Assembly: GCA_902797305.1 (NCBI GenBank)
Contig: CADBSK010000063.1
Span: forward strand, 1 to 35,067
Direction: 5' to 3'
Length of the DNA stretch: 35,067 nt
Origin: an uncultured Spirochaetaceae bacterium
GTDB taxonomy: Bacteria; Spirochaetota; Spirochaetia; Treponematales; Treponemataceae
Position 1 is the stretch's first letter; every line of letters begins with the position of its first letter. This document shows, piece after piece, positions 16,560 to 24,655 of this stretch. Both the position numbers and the translations under genes were made by a program. The notes under the pieces were generated by a model. It saw only the letters and a list, made by a program, of their open reading frames with translations. It ran no database searches and had not been told where the DNA came from.

Positions 16560-18413
16560 ATGTGTAAAAGAAAATTAGAGCGCCTACATTCTTTGTTTCC
16601 TCTTTTCTTATTGATAATTGCGTCTCTATTTGTCTTTTCATGTGCTTCAGTACCTGTTTCTGGCTCAGATTACAAAGTTGAACGAACTGCATCTAAAAAA
16701 AATAAAATTTCTGTTCCGAATCCTAAGTTGGTTGCTACTGACACGGTGGTTTCTGATACTGTAGAGGAATCAACAAAGCTCACCGCCATAAAACCGATTC
16801 AATCGGAGGAAAATACACAAAAAAATTATACATATTTCTCCCATATAAATATTGAAATAATGAGAGATGTAGAAAACGGAAGTCCTTCCTCCCTGCGTAA
16901 AGCTGCTTCTAAACTCCGAAAATCCGAAATTGAGTACGACGAAGCAGAAAAAGTTTTGCTGGCTATTTCTTCAAACATAATGCAGATGGTATGGACAACA
17001 GAAAGAGTAGAGTGGGAAACTTTTCCTCTTAGTGCAGAAACCTCATATATGGGAGCCATAAATTCTGCAAAAAAAGGAATATATGATGAAAGTACAGGAA
17101 ATGTAGACTTTCTTACAATTGTACTTCCTTCTCTCGTAGTTTTAAAAACAGACGATGTTTCAGATTTTTTTGAACAGTCAGAAAAAGCTCTTCTGGATGG
17201 ACTTGAACTTCACGGCGGATCCGTTCTTGCAAACTATCTCCTGGGTGAATTGTATAGAAAAAATAATCAATACGAAAAAGCTCTTCCTCGTTTTCAGAAG
17301 GCTGCTCAAAATGCTCCTGAATGCCTTCAGACAGGTTATGCTTATGCAAACATTTTATATTTGTTAAACAAACTGAGTGCTGCCCGCGACCAGATAAATT
17401 TAATTCAGGAAAAATATCCTTCTGATATTGGTTTGTTGAATCTTAGTGCACATGTTGCCTATGACACTAAGAATCTTGCTTATGCAGAAGAGTGCGTTGC
17501 CCGCGTTCTTCAACAGGATCCTAATAATTTAAAAGCTCTTATGTTCCGTATAAAGATTCTTGTTGATAAAAAAGATTATATCCATGCAGTGTCTTTGCTT
17601 GATGTTTATTCTAGGCAGGACAGTACATCAAAAACTTATCTTTTGATGAGAGCAAAGATTCAGAATGAGTGGTCAAAAAATACGACTGCTGCTATTCTGA
17701 CAATCGAAAATGCCCTTAAATCCTATCCTTCGGACAGGGATGTCCTTTTGTTTGCAGCAAAACTTTCAGGATCAGTTAATTCTCCAATTGCCGGAAGAAC
17801 CGCAGAACAGTTTGCTTCAGTAGTTTTGGAAAATGAACCAGATAACGAAGAAGCCTTAAGATATGCGATAGAAGGATTAATCCAGAAAAAAGACTGGGAA
17901 AAAGCTTATGTTCTAAGTAAAAGTCTTGTAACAAAAAAGACCCGGGATGACGGGGATTTTGAAAATATTTTCAATCATGTAAAAATCTGTCTGGGTTTAA
18001 GTAAAGGAGACGAAGCCTGGAATTATATTTCGCCGATTTACAGAAATAACTCCCAAAATGAGGATGTAATCCAGTCCTATATTACTGTTATGATAGAAAC
18101 AGGCAGAATATCTCAGGTAATGACACTAATCAATCAGCTTTTACCAAACGCCTCTTCGCGACTTAAAAGTTTTTTGTATTACAAGAGAAGTTTTCTTCAA
18201 GCATCAGAAGATAATTCTCTTGCAGATTTGCGTTCAAGTCTGATTTCTAACCCGAGAAACAGTGATTCTTTGTTCCGGTTGTATCAGATTTACTATAATA
18301 AAAAAGATTATAGAAAAGCTCAGTATTACTTAAAACAGGTTGTTGCCTTAAATCCAAACGATTCATCTATAAAGGCTTTGAACGAGGAACTTACTAGGAA
18401 AATAAATTATTAA
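16560..18413 (+). CDS. TPR-repeat lipoprotein
   Basis: This is a 617-residue exported TPR protein. The N-terminus has a basic start, a hydrophobic core and a lipobox-like end FVFSC (Cys28). After a low-complexity linker (about 30-90), tandem tetratricopeptide repeats fill most of the protein. Clear units include ANYLLGELYRKNNQYEKALP, AYANILYLLNKLSAARDQIN and LFRLYQIYYNKKDYRKAQYY, separated by roughly 34 residues or multiples. TPRs mediate protein-protein contacts, so a periplasmic or outer-membrane scaffold is likely. No Shine-Dalgarno sequence is visible. TATTAT (16549-16554) lies 5 bases before the ATG, so the message may be leaderless or it may be read from the upstream gene. Confidence 0.85.
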   Translation: MCKRKLERLHSLFPLFLLIIASLFVFSCASVPVSGSDYKVERTASKKNKISVPNPKLVATDTVVSDTVEESTKLTAIKPIQSEENTQKNYTYFSHINIEIMRDVENGSPSSLRKAASKLRKSEIEYDEAEKVLLAISSNIMQMVWTTERVEWETFPLSAETSYMGAINSAKKGIYDESTGNVDFLTIVLPSLVVLKTDDVSDFFEQSEKALLDGLELHGGSVLANYLLGELYRKNNQYEKALPRFQKAAQNAPECLQTGYAYANILYLLNKLSAARDQINLIQEKYPSDIGLLNLSAHVAYDTKNLAYAEECVARVLQQDPNNLKALMFRIKILVDKKDYIHAVSLLDVYSRQDSTSKTYLLMRAKIQNEWSKNTTAAILTIENALKSYPSDRDVLLFAAKLSGSVNSPIAGRTAEQFASVVLENEPDNEEALRYAIEGLIQKKDWEKAYVLSKSLVTKKTRDDGDFENIFNHVKICLGLSKGDEAWNYISPIYRNNSQNEDVIQSYITVMIETGRISQVMTLINQLLPNASSRLKSFLYYKRSFLQASEDNSLADLRSSLISNPRNSDSLFRLYQIYYNKKDYRKAQYYLKQVVALNPNDSSIKALNEELTRKINY

Positions 18414-18438
18414 AATGATAGTAAAAATTGCTGGCGTT

Positions 18439-18467
18439 TTGAGTAATAATGATGTAGAATATATAAA
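18439..18467 (+). promoter_or_regulatory. malE operon promoter
   Basis: TTGAGT (18439-18444), 17 bases, then TATAAA (18462-18467) is a good sigma-70-like match. The predicted start is near 18474, leaving a leader of about 48 bases before malE. I saw no clear operator or cre-like repeat here. Confidence 0.6.
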
Positions 18468-18521
18468 CTATAAAGGGTATTAGTAGCTGACTCTTGTCGG
18501 TTATAAAATATGGAGGAAAAA

Positions 18522-19697
18522 ATGAAAAAATTGGTACTTGCAGCTGCTGCACTTGCTATGGCTGCTACTTCTTTCGCTGCACCTAAACGTGTTATGTTGA
18601 AAGTATGGGAATCAGATGGTCCTGAAAAGGATTTCATCATGACTGCTGCTCGTGAATATTCTAAAGTAGATAAGAATGTTCGCATCGTTTACGAACCAGT
18701 AGCTTCGACAGACGCTCGTGCAAAGATTGAATTGGACGGACCTGCTGGAGTAGGTGCTGACGTATTTGTAACACCACACGATCATATTGGTGCTCTTGTA
18801 CAGGGTGGACACGTTCTTCCTGTAGACGATGCAGAAGAATACATTTCTAATTTCGAAGATATGGCTCGCATGGGTGCTTCTTATGACGGTGTTGTATACG
18901 GTTACCCACTTGGTGCTGAAACATATGCTTTGTTCTACAACAAGGCTCTTTGTCCAACAGCTCCAAAAACTTGGGATGAAGTAATTGCATTTGCTAAAAA
19001 GTTCAATAACAAAGCTGAAGGTAAATATGCAATCGTATGGCCTGTAGCTGATGGATACTATGGATATATGTTCATGGATTCATTTGGTGCTCCATTGTTC
19101 GGACCTAACGGTAACGATCGCAAACAGCACAACTTGAACAGTGCTAACGCTATTAAGGGTCTTACATATTTCCAGAACCTTCGCAAACAGGTTCTTGATG
19201 TTCCAGCAACAGATGCTTCTGGAGACTTCTGTAATGCAGAATTCATTGAAGGAAAAGCTGCAATGATTATTACAGGTCCTTGGAAGATTACAGACTTCAA
19301 GAAGAACGGTATTGATTTCGGTATCGCAACAATTCCATCATTTGACGGAAAAGAACCAGGTCATACATTCTCTGGTGTTCGTGTAGCATTCGTATCTGCT
19401 TATACAGAATACCCAGAAGTTGCTAAGTCTTTTGCTAAGTTCATCACTTCAAAAGAAATGCTTGAAAAACGCTTTAAGCTTACTGATCAGATTCCACCAC
19501 GCAAGGACATCGATACAAACAATCCATTGTCTAACGGAATCAAACAGCAGCTTAAATATGCTAAAGCAATGCCTACTATTCCACAGCTTGGAACTTATTG
19601 GTCTGCCATGGGTTCAGCTTACTCAGGAATCTGGGACGGCGATGATGTTAAGACTGCTCTTAACTCAGCTGCTGCTGCAATGGAAGCTGCAAAATAA
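18522..19697 (+). CDS. malE: Maltose/maltodextrin-binding periplasmic protein
   Basis: This is the solute-binding protein (family 1) of the MalEFG importer, capturing maltodextrins outside the inner membrane. It has 391 residues from ATG 18522. The earlier in-frame ATG at 18510 overlaps the ribosome site GGAGG (18512-18516) and is rejected. The signal peptide is of ordinary type (MKKLVLAAAALAMAATSFAA) with no lipobox cysteine. Family features include VTPHDHIGALVQGGHVLPVD, YGYPLGAETYALFYNK, PKTWDEVIAFAKKF and AAMIITGPWKI. Codon use is biased as in a highly expressed gene. A hairpin separates it from malF. Substrate assignment rests on similarity and on the adjacent alpha-amylase. Confidence 0.9.
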   Translation: MKKLVLAAAALAMAATSFAAPKRVMLKVWESDGPEKDFIMTAAREYSKVDKNVRIVYEPVASTDARAKIELDGPAGVGADVFVTPHDHIGALVQGGHVLPVDDAEEYISNFEDMARMGASYDGVVYGYPLGAETYALFYNKALCPTAPKTWDEVIAFAKKFNNKAEGKYAIVWPVADGYYGYMFMDSFGAPLFGPNGNDRKQHNLNSANAIKGLTYFQNLRKQVLDVPATDASGDFCNAEFIEGKAAMIITGPWKITDFKKNGIDFGIATIPSFDGKEPGHTFSGVRVAFVSAYTEYPEVAKSFAKFITSKEMLEKRFKLTDQIPPRKDIDTNNPLSNGIKQQLKYAKAMPTIPQLGTYWSAMGSAYSGIWDGDDVKTALNSAAAAMEAAK

Positions 19698-19728
19698 TTA
19701 AGGCAATTTTAATTTAGTAAGTTTATTG

Positions 19729-19760
19729 AATACACAGTCTGGCAACGGACTGTGTATTTT
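19729..19760 (+). terminator. Intercistronic hairpin between malE and malF
   Basis: TACACAGTC (19731-19739) and GACTGTGTA (19748-19756) form a perfect 9-bp stem, extended to 11 bp by AA/TT, with a short loop and TTTT after it. Its place just after malE suggests partial termination or protection of the malE message, making more MalE than MalF/MalG. Confidence 0.65.
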
Positions 19761-19785
19761 CAATATTTAATGTTAGGAGTGTAGA

Positions 19786-21675
19786 ATGGATAATTCGGTT
19801 AATCCAGAAAAACTAAAGAGAGCTCCAATTGCTTCTTCTTGTTTTATGGGATTAGGACAGATTCTCTACCTTAAACAGTACGTTCGCGGTGCATTGTTTG
19901 CTCTTGTTGAAGTAATCATGCTCTGTTGTATTATTTTTGGTTCTAAACAAATTGTACCTGCAAACAACAACGAGTACAATTATCTCAAAGGTATTCCAGA
20001 AACCGAAGAAATGGTTGAATATCTTGGAGTAGATAATTCAAAAGTTTCAAAGCTTTTGAATAAAAAAGAAAAAGAATTAACTAAATTCTTTAATAAGTTA
20101 AATAAGAATAAGACTGTAGTAGAAGCACTTGGTGAAGATTCATTTGCTGATGTTGATTGTACAGATTATTACAGCATGGAAGATGCTATTTACTTATTGG
20201 AAGATATCGATGACTTTGACTATGAAAAATATGAAGATAAATTCTTCGAAATCGTAGAAAAGTACGATCATGTTCTGGCTGTTTCTATGGCAAAAAAAGC
20301 TGCTAAGGCTTATGCTGAAGAAAAAAAGCAAATCAAAAAAGAGATGAAAGGCTCTTCAAAAGCTGAAATTAGAGAAGCTCTTTTTGGTGTTAATGAATTT
20401 GATGAAAATTATGACGGTTGTTCACTTTGTAAAAGAGCTGCAAAAAAAGGTACACGCACTCTTGCTCATAGAGCATGGTTCCGTGGTCCTGTAGTTTCAT
20501 CACTTGCAGGTTTGTTTACATTAGGTTCAAAACAGAAAACAACTGTTACAAAATATATGGATCACTCCGTTTTCATGATGATTAACGGTATCCTTTGTTT
20601 AATTATTATTGGCTTCTTTGTTATTCTTTATATCTTTAATATCAATGGTTGTAAAAAAGCTGTTGCAAAGATTATCAAAAATAACAAATTCCCAACATTA
20701 GAAGAAACTCGTAACGATATTTCTCAGAACTCATTTGCTACATTGTGTTTAACTCCTGCAATTGTAATGATTGCTATTTTCTCACTTGTTCCACTTTTGT
20801 TCTCTGCACTTGTTGCGTTTACAAACTACTCTTCACCTGATCATATTCCGCCTAACAACCTTGTTGACTGGGTTGGATTATCTAACTTTGTACAGATGTT
20901 CAGTATGAAAATTGGTGGTGGTGAATGGGCTAAGTCATTTATCAACGCTGCAATATGGACTTTGGTTTGGGCTATATTTGCTACATTGACTTGTTTCTTT
21001 GTAGGTTTCTTCTATGCGTTTGTACTTCAGGACAAGCGTGTTATCATTCCAAAATTCTTTAGAACTGTATACATTCTTCCTTATGCTATTCCAACAATGC
21101 TTTCATTGTTCGTATGGGCAAATCTTTTGAATGGTACTGTAGGTCCTATCAACCGTACATTACAGCTCTTGGGATTTATTGAACAGCCTATCCCATGGCT
21201 TTCTAATCCTTGGGTAGCTAAAGGTTCATTGATTTTCGTAAATATCTGGATTGGATTCCCTTACTCAATGATTCTTACAACTTCTTCAATGACTGCTATT
21301 TCTAATTCATTGTATGAAGCTGCTGTAATCGATGGTGCTACTAAGTGGCAGCAGTTTAAGAGTATTACTTATCCTCTTGTAATGTTCCAGTTGAAACCAA
21401 CTTTGATTATGCAGTTTGCATCTAACATCAATAACTTTGGTGCAGTATTCTTCTTGACTGGTGGTGGTCCAAACCTTCCACAGCCAGGTCTTACAACTGC
21501 AACATCGTGTGGTGCAACAGACTTGTTGATTTCTTGGATTTACAAATTAACAATGAATACACCTTCAAGATATAATCTTGCTTCTGTACTTTCATTGCTT
21601 GTATTTGTTGTATTGGTTCCATTTGCTCTTTACAGCTTTACAAGAACTAAATCATTTAAGGAAGGTGAAGTATAA
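19786..21675 (+). CDS. malF: Maltodextrin ABC permease MalF with large extracytoplasmic insertion
   Basis: This is one of two permease subunits of the maltodextrin importer. It has 629 residues against about 430-515 for usual MalF proteins. A GLGQ...RGALF start resembling Firmicute-type MalF precedes TM1 (about 34-56). A loop of about 200 residues (57-258) lies outside by the positive-inside rule, then TM2 (261-286), TM3 (318-346) and the transport core. The ATPase-contacting EAA loop is normal (EAAVIDGATKWQQFKSITYP). The loop is Lys/Glu-rich and helical with one CxxC (CSLCKRA, 212-216). Only its last 20 or so residues (GLFTLG, DHSVFMMI) resemble known relatives. The ribosome site AGGAG precedes the ATG. 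The stop overlaps malG by one base. Confidence 0.88.
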   Translation: MDNSVNPEKLKRAPIASSCFMGLGQILYLKQYVRGALFALVEVIMLCCIIFGSKQIVPANNNEYNYLKGIPETEEMVEYLGVDNSKVSKLLNKKEKELTKFFNKLNKNKTVVEALGEDSFADVDCTDYYSMEDAIYLLEDIDDFDYEKYEDKFFEIVEKYDHVLAVSMAKKAAKAYAEEKKQIKKEMKGSSKAEIREALFGVNEFDENYDGCSLCKRAAKKGTRTLAHRAWFRGPVVSSLAGLFTLGSKQKTTVTKYMDHSVFMMINGILCLIIIGFFVILYIFNINGCKKAVAKIIKNNKFPTLEETRNDISQNSFATLCLTPAIVMIAIFSLVPLLFSALVAFTNYSSPDHIPPNNLVDWVGLSNFVQMFSMKIGGGEWAKSFINAAIWTLVWAIFATLTCFFVGFFYAFVLQDKRVIIPKFFRTVYILPYAIPTMLSLFVWANLLNGTVGPINRTLQLLGFIEQPIPWLSNPWVAKGSLIFVNIWIGFPYSMILTTSSMTAISNSLYEAAVIDGATKWQQFKSITYPLVMFQLKPTLIMQFASNINNFGAVFFLTGGGPNLPQPGLTTATSCGATDLLISWIYKLTMNTPSRYNLASVLSLLVFVVLVPFALYSFTRTKSFKEGEV

Positions 21676-22751
21676 TGACAAAGAAAGTAAGCAAAGCTAC
21701 ACCTGTCAGCATTATTCTGAACATTATCCTTATTATCAATGCGCTTATCGTATTGTATCCGGTATTGTTCACAGTAAGTTCTTCTTTAACAAAGTCGAAC
21801 TCTTTGGCTGCAACTTCAGTAATTCCTTTTACAGACCAGAAAGATATTTCATATACAGAAGACTGTTACAAATGTAATGGTTCTGGTGATATTATCACTA
21901 CAGAAAAGGGTCGTTACAAGGATGACGATGGTAATGTTCATAAGTACTCAACAAAGAAGACAATTCAGTGTCCTGTTTGTGAAGGTTCTGGAACAATTAC
22001 AAAACTTAAGACAAAGTTTTCTTTCAAGAAACCATCTTTGTATCAGTTCCGTCGTCTTTTAACAGATAACGACAAACTTGTAAAAGGTGAAACAAACGTT
22101 CACGGTACAAACTACAAAAAATGGTATTTTAATACACTTAAGATTGCTGTTCTTAACACAATCATTACTGTATTTGTTTGTACTCTTGCAGGTTATATTT
22201 TCAGCCGCTTTAACTTTACCGGTCGTAAGCAGCTTCTTTCGGGAATGATGATTCTTCAGATGTTCCCAAGCTTTATTGGTATGGTTGCGACTTATGTAAT
22301 CCTCTGGAAGTTCAACGCGTTGAATACTTTGTGGGGACTTGTTCTTGTTTATTCGGCAGGATCTATTCCGTTTAACAGTCAGCTTATGAAGGGATATTTT
22401 GATACAATGTCAAAAGATATTGCCGAAGCTGCTTACATTGACGGTGCTTCTCCAATGGTTGCCTTTATACGCGTTATTTTACCATCTGTTAAACCACAGA
22501 TTGTATTCCTTGGACTTACAAGTTTTACAGGACCATGGATGGACTATATTTTCCCTCGTATGGTTCTCCGAAGTGATGATAAAAAGACATTGGCCGTTGG
22601 TCTTTATGAAATGATTAATGGTCGTTCAAACGATAACTTTACAATGTTCGCTGCAGGTGCAATTCTAGTAGCTGTTCCATTTGCTATTTTGTTTATGGCT
22701 GGACAGAAGACATTGTTAACATCTCTTGCCGGAACTTCTGGTAAAGAGTAA
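21675..22751 (+). CDS. malG: Maltodextrin ABC permease MalG with DnaJ-like zinc-finger insertion
   Basis: This is the second maltodextrin permease subunit, 358 residues against about 280 usual. TM1 is at about 12-36. The next known conserved stretch, YKKWYFNTLKIAVLNT, begins near residue 147. Between them lies a loop with two CxxCxGxG motifs, CYKCNGSG (64-71) and CPVCEGSG (99-106), spaced 27 residues. These are the metal-binding motifs typical of DnaJ. With a basic N-terminus in the cytoplasm, this loop is extracytoplasmic. The EAA loop (EAAYIDGASPMVAFIRVILP) and the C-terminal core are normal. The start ATG overlaps the malF stop (TAATG). The permease call is firm; zinc binding is an inference. 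Confidence 0.9.
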   Translation: MTKKVSKATPVSIILNIILIINALIVLYPVLFTVSSSLTKSNSLAATSVIPFTDQKDISYTEDCYKCNGSGDIITTEKGRYKDDDGNVHKYSTKKTIQCPVCEGSGTITKLKTKFSFKKPSLYQFRRLLTDNDKLVKGETNVHGTNYKKWYFNTLKIAVLNTIITVFVCTLAGYIFSRFNFTGRKQLLSGMMILQMFPSFIGMVATYVILWKFNALNTLWGLVLVYSAGSIPFNSQLMKGYFDTMSKDIAEAAYIDGASPMVAFIRVILPSVKPQIVFLGLTSFTGPWMDYIFPRMVLRSDDKKTLAVGLYEMINGRSNDNFTMFAAGAILVAVPFAILFMAGQKTLLTSLAGTSGKE

Positions 22752-22769
22752 ACCTTACATTCCTAACAG

Positions 22770-22816
22770 AATGCCTGTGCGATTATAAATCTGATAATCG
22801 TGCAGGCATTTTTTTT
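22770..22816 (+). terminator. Terminator of the malEFG operon
   Basis: A 17-bp stem (22770-22786 with 22794-22810, two G-U pairs) starts AATGCCTG and ends CAGGCATT, has a 7-base loop, and runs into at least six T. It lies 19 bases after the malG stop and separates malEFG from the amylase gene. Confidence 0.92.
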
Positions 22817-22859
22817 GTAACTTTAATCAAAATAGGTAGTTTTCATTTGAAAGATGTCA

Positions 22860-22865
22860 TATAAT
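22860..22865 (+). promoter_or_regulatory. Possible -10 box of the amylase gene
   Basis: A perfect TATAAT lies 38 bases before the amylase ATG, downstream of the malEFG terminator, so the gene probably has its own promoter. No good -35 box sits 16-18 bases upstream; TTGAAA (22847-22852) is too close. Confidence 0.4.
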
Positions 22866-22903
22866 TTATAGACTATTTAATAAGCATAATATATGGAGGA
22901 AGT

Positions 22904-24655
22904 ATGTTATTGAATACAAAGAATGTTGCAAAAAAGATTGTTGCAGTATCTTGTATGGCAATTGCAGTAAGTGGAGCTTTTGCAAAACCAAAAAAAGCAA
23001 AAGCTGTCAATCCTGCTCTTGCTGTTACAGAACTTGCACCTGTAACTAGAACTGCAAAAAAGCCAGGGGAAGGTGTATATTACAGTTTATTTGTTCGCTC
23101 TTTTGCAGACGGCAATGGCGATGGAATTGGTGATTTTGTAGGTCTTACAAAAAAACTTGATTACCTTAATGACGGTGATGATTTAACAACATCGGATCTT
23201 GGAATAACAGGTTTGTGGCTTTTACCAGTTTTTGCTTCTGCTTCTTATCATGGTTATGATGTTGATGATTATTATTCAATCAATCCAGAATATGGAACAA
23301 TGGCTGAATTTGAGAAATTTATTGCTGAAGCTCATAAACGTGGTATTAGTGTAATTTTGGATATGACTTTTAATCATTCATCGACATATTGTGATTGGTT
23401 TAAGCAGTCAAGAAATCCTGAAAGTCCATACCGAACATGGTATCGCTGGATTACTGATGATGATAGTCAGGATAGAGGTGGAGTATATAACCTTAAACAA
23501 AAGGCACTGGGAAGCAATGTCTGGAACATCGATTTAATGAACAAAAAAAGCGACGACTGCTACTATTACTATGCTGGTATATTTGGACCACATATGCCTG
23601 ATTTTAATATGGATGAACAGGCTGTTCGTGATGAGTTCAAAAAGGTTTGTAAATTCTGGATGGATAAGGGTGTAGACGGATTCCGTTTTGATGCCGCTGG
23701 ACATATATATAACAGTGGAGAAGTTAAGCCTGGTACAGAAACAATTACAAAGGCTATTCCTTTCTGGAAAGAAATGAATGATTACATTTTGTCTGTTAAT
23801 CCAGATGCATATACTGTTGCCGAAGTATGGGAACCAACTGCTGTTCGTGCTAAGTTTATGGGTGGACAGATTTCAAACTTCCATTTTGATTTGGGAACTT
23901 TGATTGCAAATATTATCAACAATCAGGAAATTAACGATAGAAAGGGTGTTGTTCCTGATAGTGATCCAAAAACATACAATGGATTTGCTCGTTCACTTGA
24001 AGCTGATTATGCATTGTATGCTTCTAATAATCCTAATTATATTGATGCACCTTTCCTTTCAAATCATGATCAGGCTCGTTCTTCTTCTGCATTGTTCAGA
24101 AATAATGTTGCTAAGATGAAACTTGGTGCTGACATGTATATTCTTGCAGAAGGAGTACCATTCATTTACTACGGTGAAGAAATTGCAATGAAGAGTGGAC
24201 AGGATGATCCTTCAAAGAGAACTCCAATGGTATGGAAGCCAGAGGGAAAGGAACGCCTTACTCCAACATGGATTAATCTTCCTTCATACAAAAATGCTGG
24301 AATCTACAATAAAAAGACAATTCCTGTAAGTGAACAGGAAAAGGATCCGGATTCATTGTTGCAGCATTACAAGAGAGTTATCCGTGTTAAGACTGCTCAC
24401 CCAGCTCTTAGTCGTGGTAGATTAAAGGCTTTGTCTTGTGGTTCTCCTGTTTTGGAATCATGGGTAATGGAGTGTGATACAGAAAAAGCATTTGTAGTTC
24501 ATAATGTAAGTTCAAAAGATGAAGTTACTGTAGCACTTCCTGAAGCTGTAAAGGATTTACCTTTAGTTTATGCTGCAAATCCAGCTGCAAAAGTAGAAAA
24601 TGGCGTATTGACAATTCCTGCTATGAGTTCAGTTGTTCTTGCAGCAAATAAATAA
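22904..24655 (+). CDS. Secreted GH13 alpha-amylase
   Basis: This glycoside hydrolase family 13 enzyme cleaves alpha-1,4-glucans. Of 583 residues, 1-27 form a signal peptide ending SGAFA. The catalytic barrel follows from about residue 58 (YYSLFVRSFADGNGDGIGD). Conserved regions are visible: DMTFNH (153-158), GFRFDAAGH with nucleophile Asp263, VAEVW with acid Glu307, and FLSNHD with Asp389. The last 80 residues look like the usual C-terminal beta domain. GGAGG precedes the ATG. Directly downstream of malEFG, it should act outside the inner membrane to supply maltodextrins to the importer. The Gly-His in DAAGH, in place of the usual Lys/Arg-His, may alter subsite preference. A neopullulanase-like or oligo-glucosidase specificity cannot be excluded. 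Confidence 0.92.
   Translation: MLLNTKNVAKKIVAVSCMAIAVSGAFAKPKKAKAVNPALAVTELAPVTRTAKKPGEGVYYSLFVRSFADGNGDGIGDFVGLTKKLDYLNDGDDLTTSDLGITGLWLLPVFASASYHGYDVDDYYSINPEYGTMAEFEKFIAEAHKRGISVILDMTFNHSSTYCDWFKQSRNPESPYRTWYRWITDDDSQDRGGVYNLKQKALGSNVWNIDLMNKKSDDCYYYYAGIFGPHMPDFNMDEQAVRDEFKKVCKFWMDKGVDGFRFDAAGHIYNSGEVKPGTETITKAIPFWKEMNDYILSVNPDAYTVAEVWEPTAVRAKFMGGQISNFHFDLGTLIANIINNQEINDRKGVVPDSDPKTYNGFARSLEADYALYASNNPNYIDAPFLSNHDQARSSSALFRNNVAKMKLGADMYILAEGVPFIYYGEEIAMKSGQDDPSKRTPMVWKPEGKERLTPTWINLPSYKNAGIYNKKTIPVSEQEKDPDSLLQHYKRVIRVKTAHPALSRGRLKALSCGSPVLESWVMECDTEKAFVVHNVSSKDEVTVALPEAVKDLPLVYAANPAAKVENGVLTIPAMSSVVLAANK

Noticed and set aside
21860..22000. Recent copying of the dnaJ zinc-finger DNA into malG
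   Set aside because: The two stretches share only about 11 contiguous bases (TGTAATGGTTC), explained by the same short motif and codon bias.
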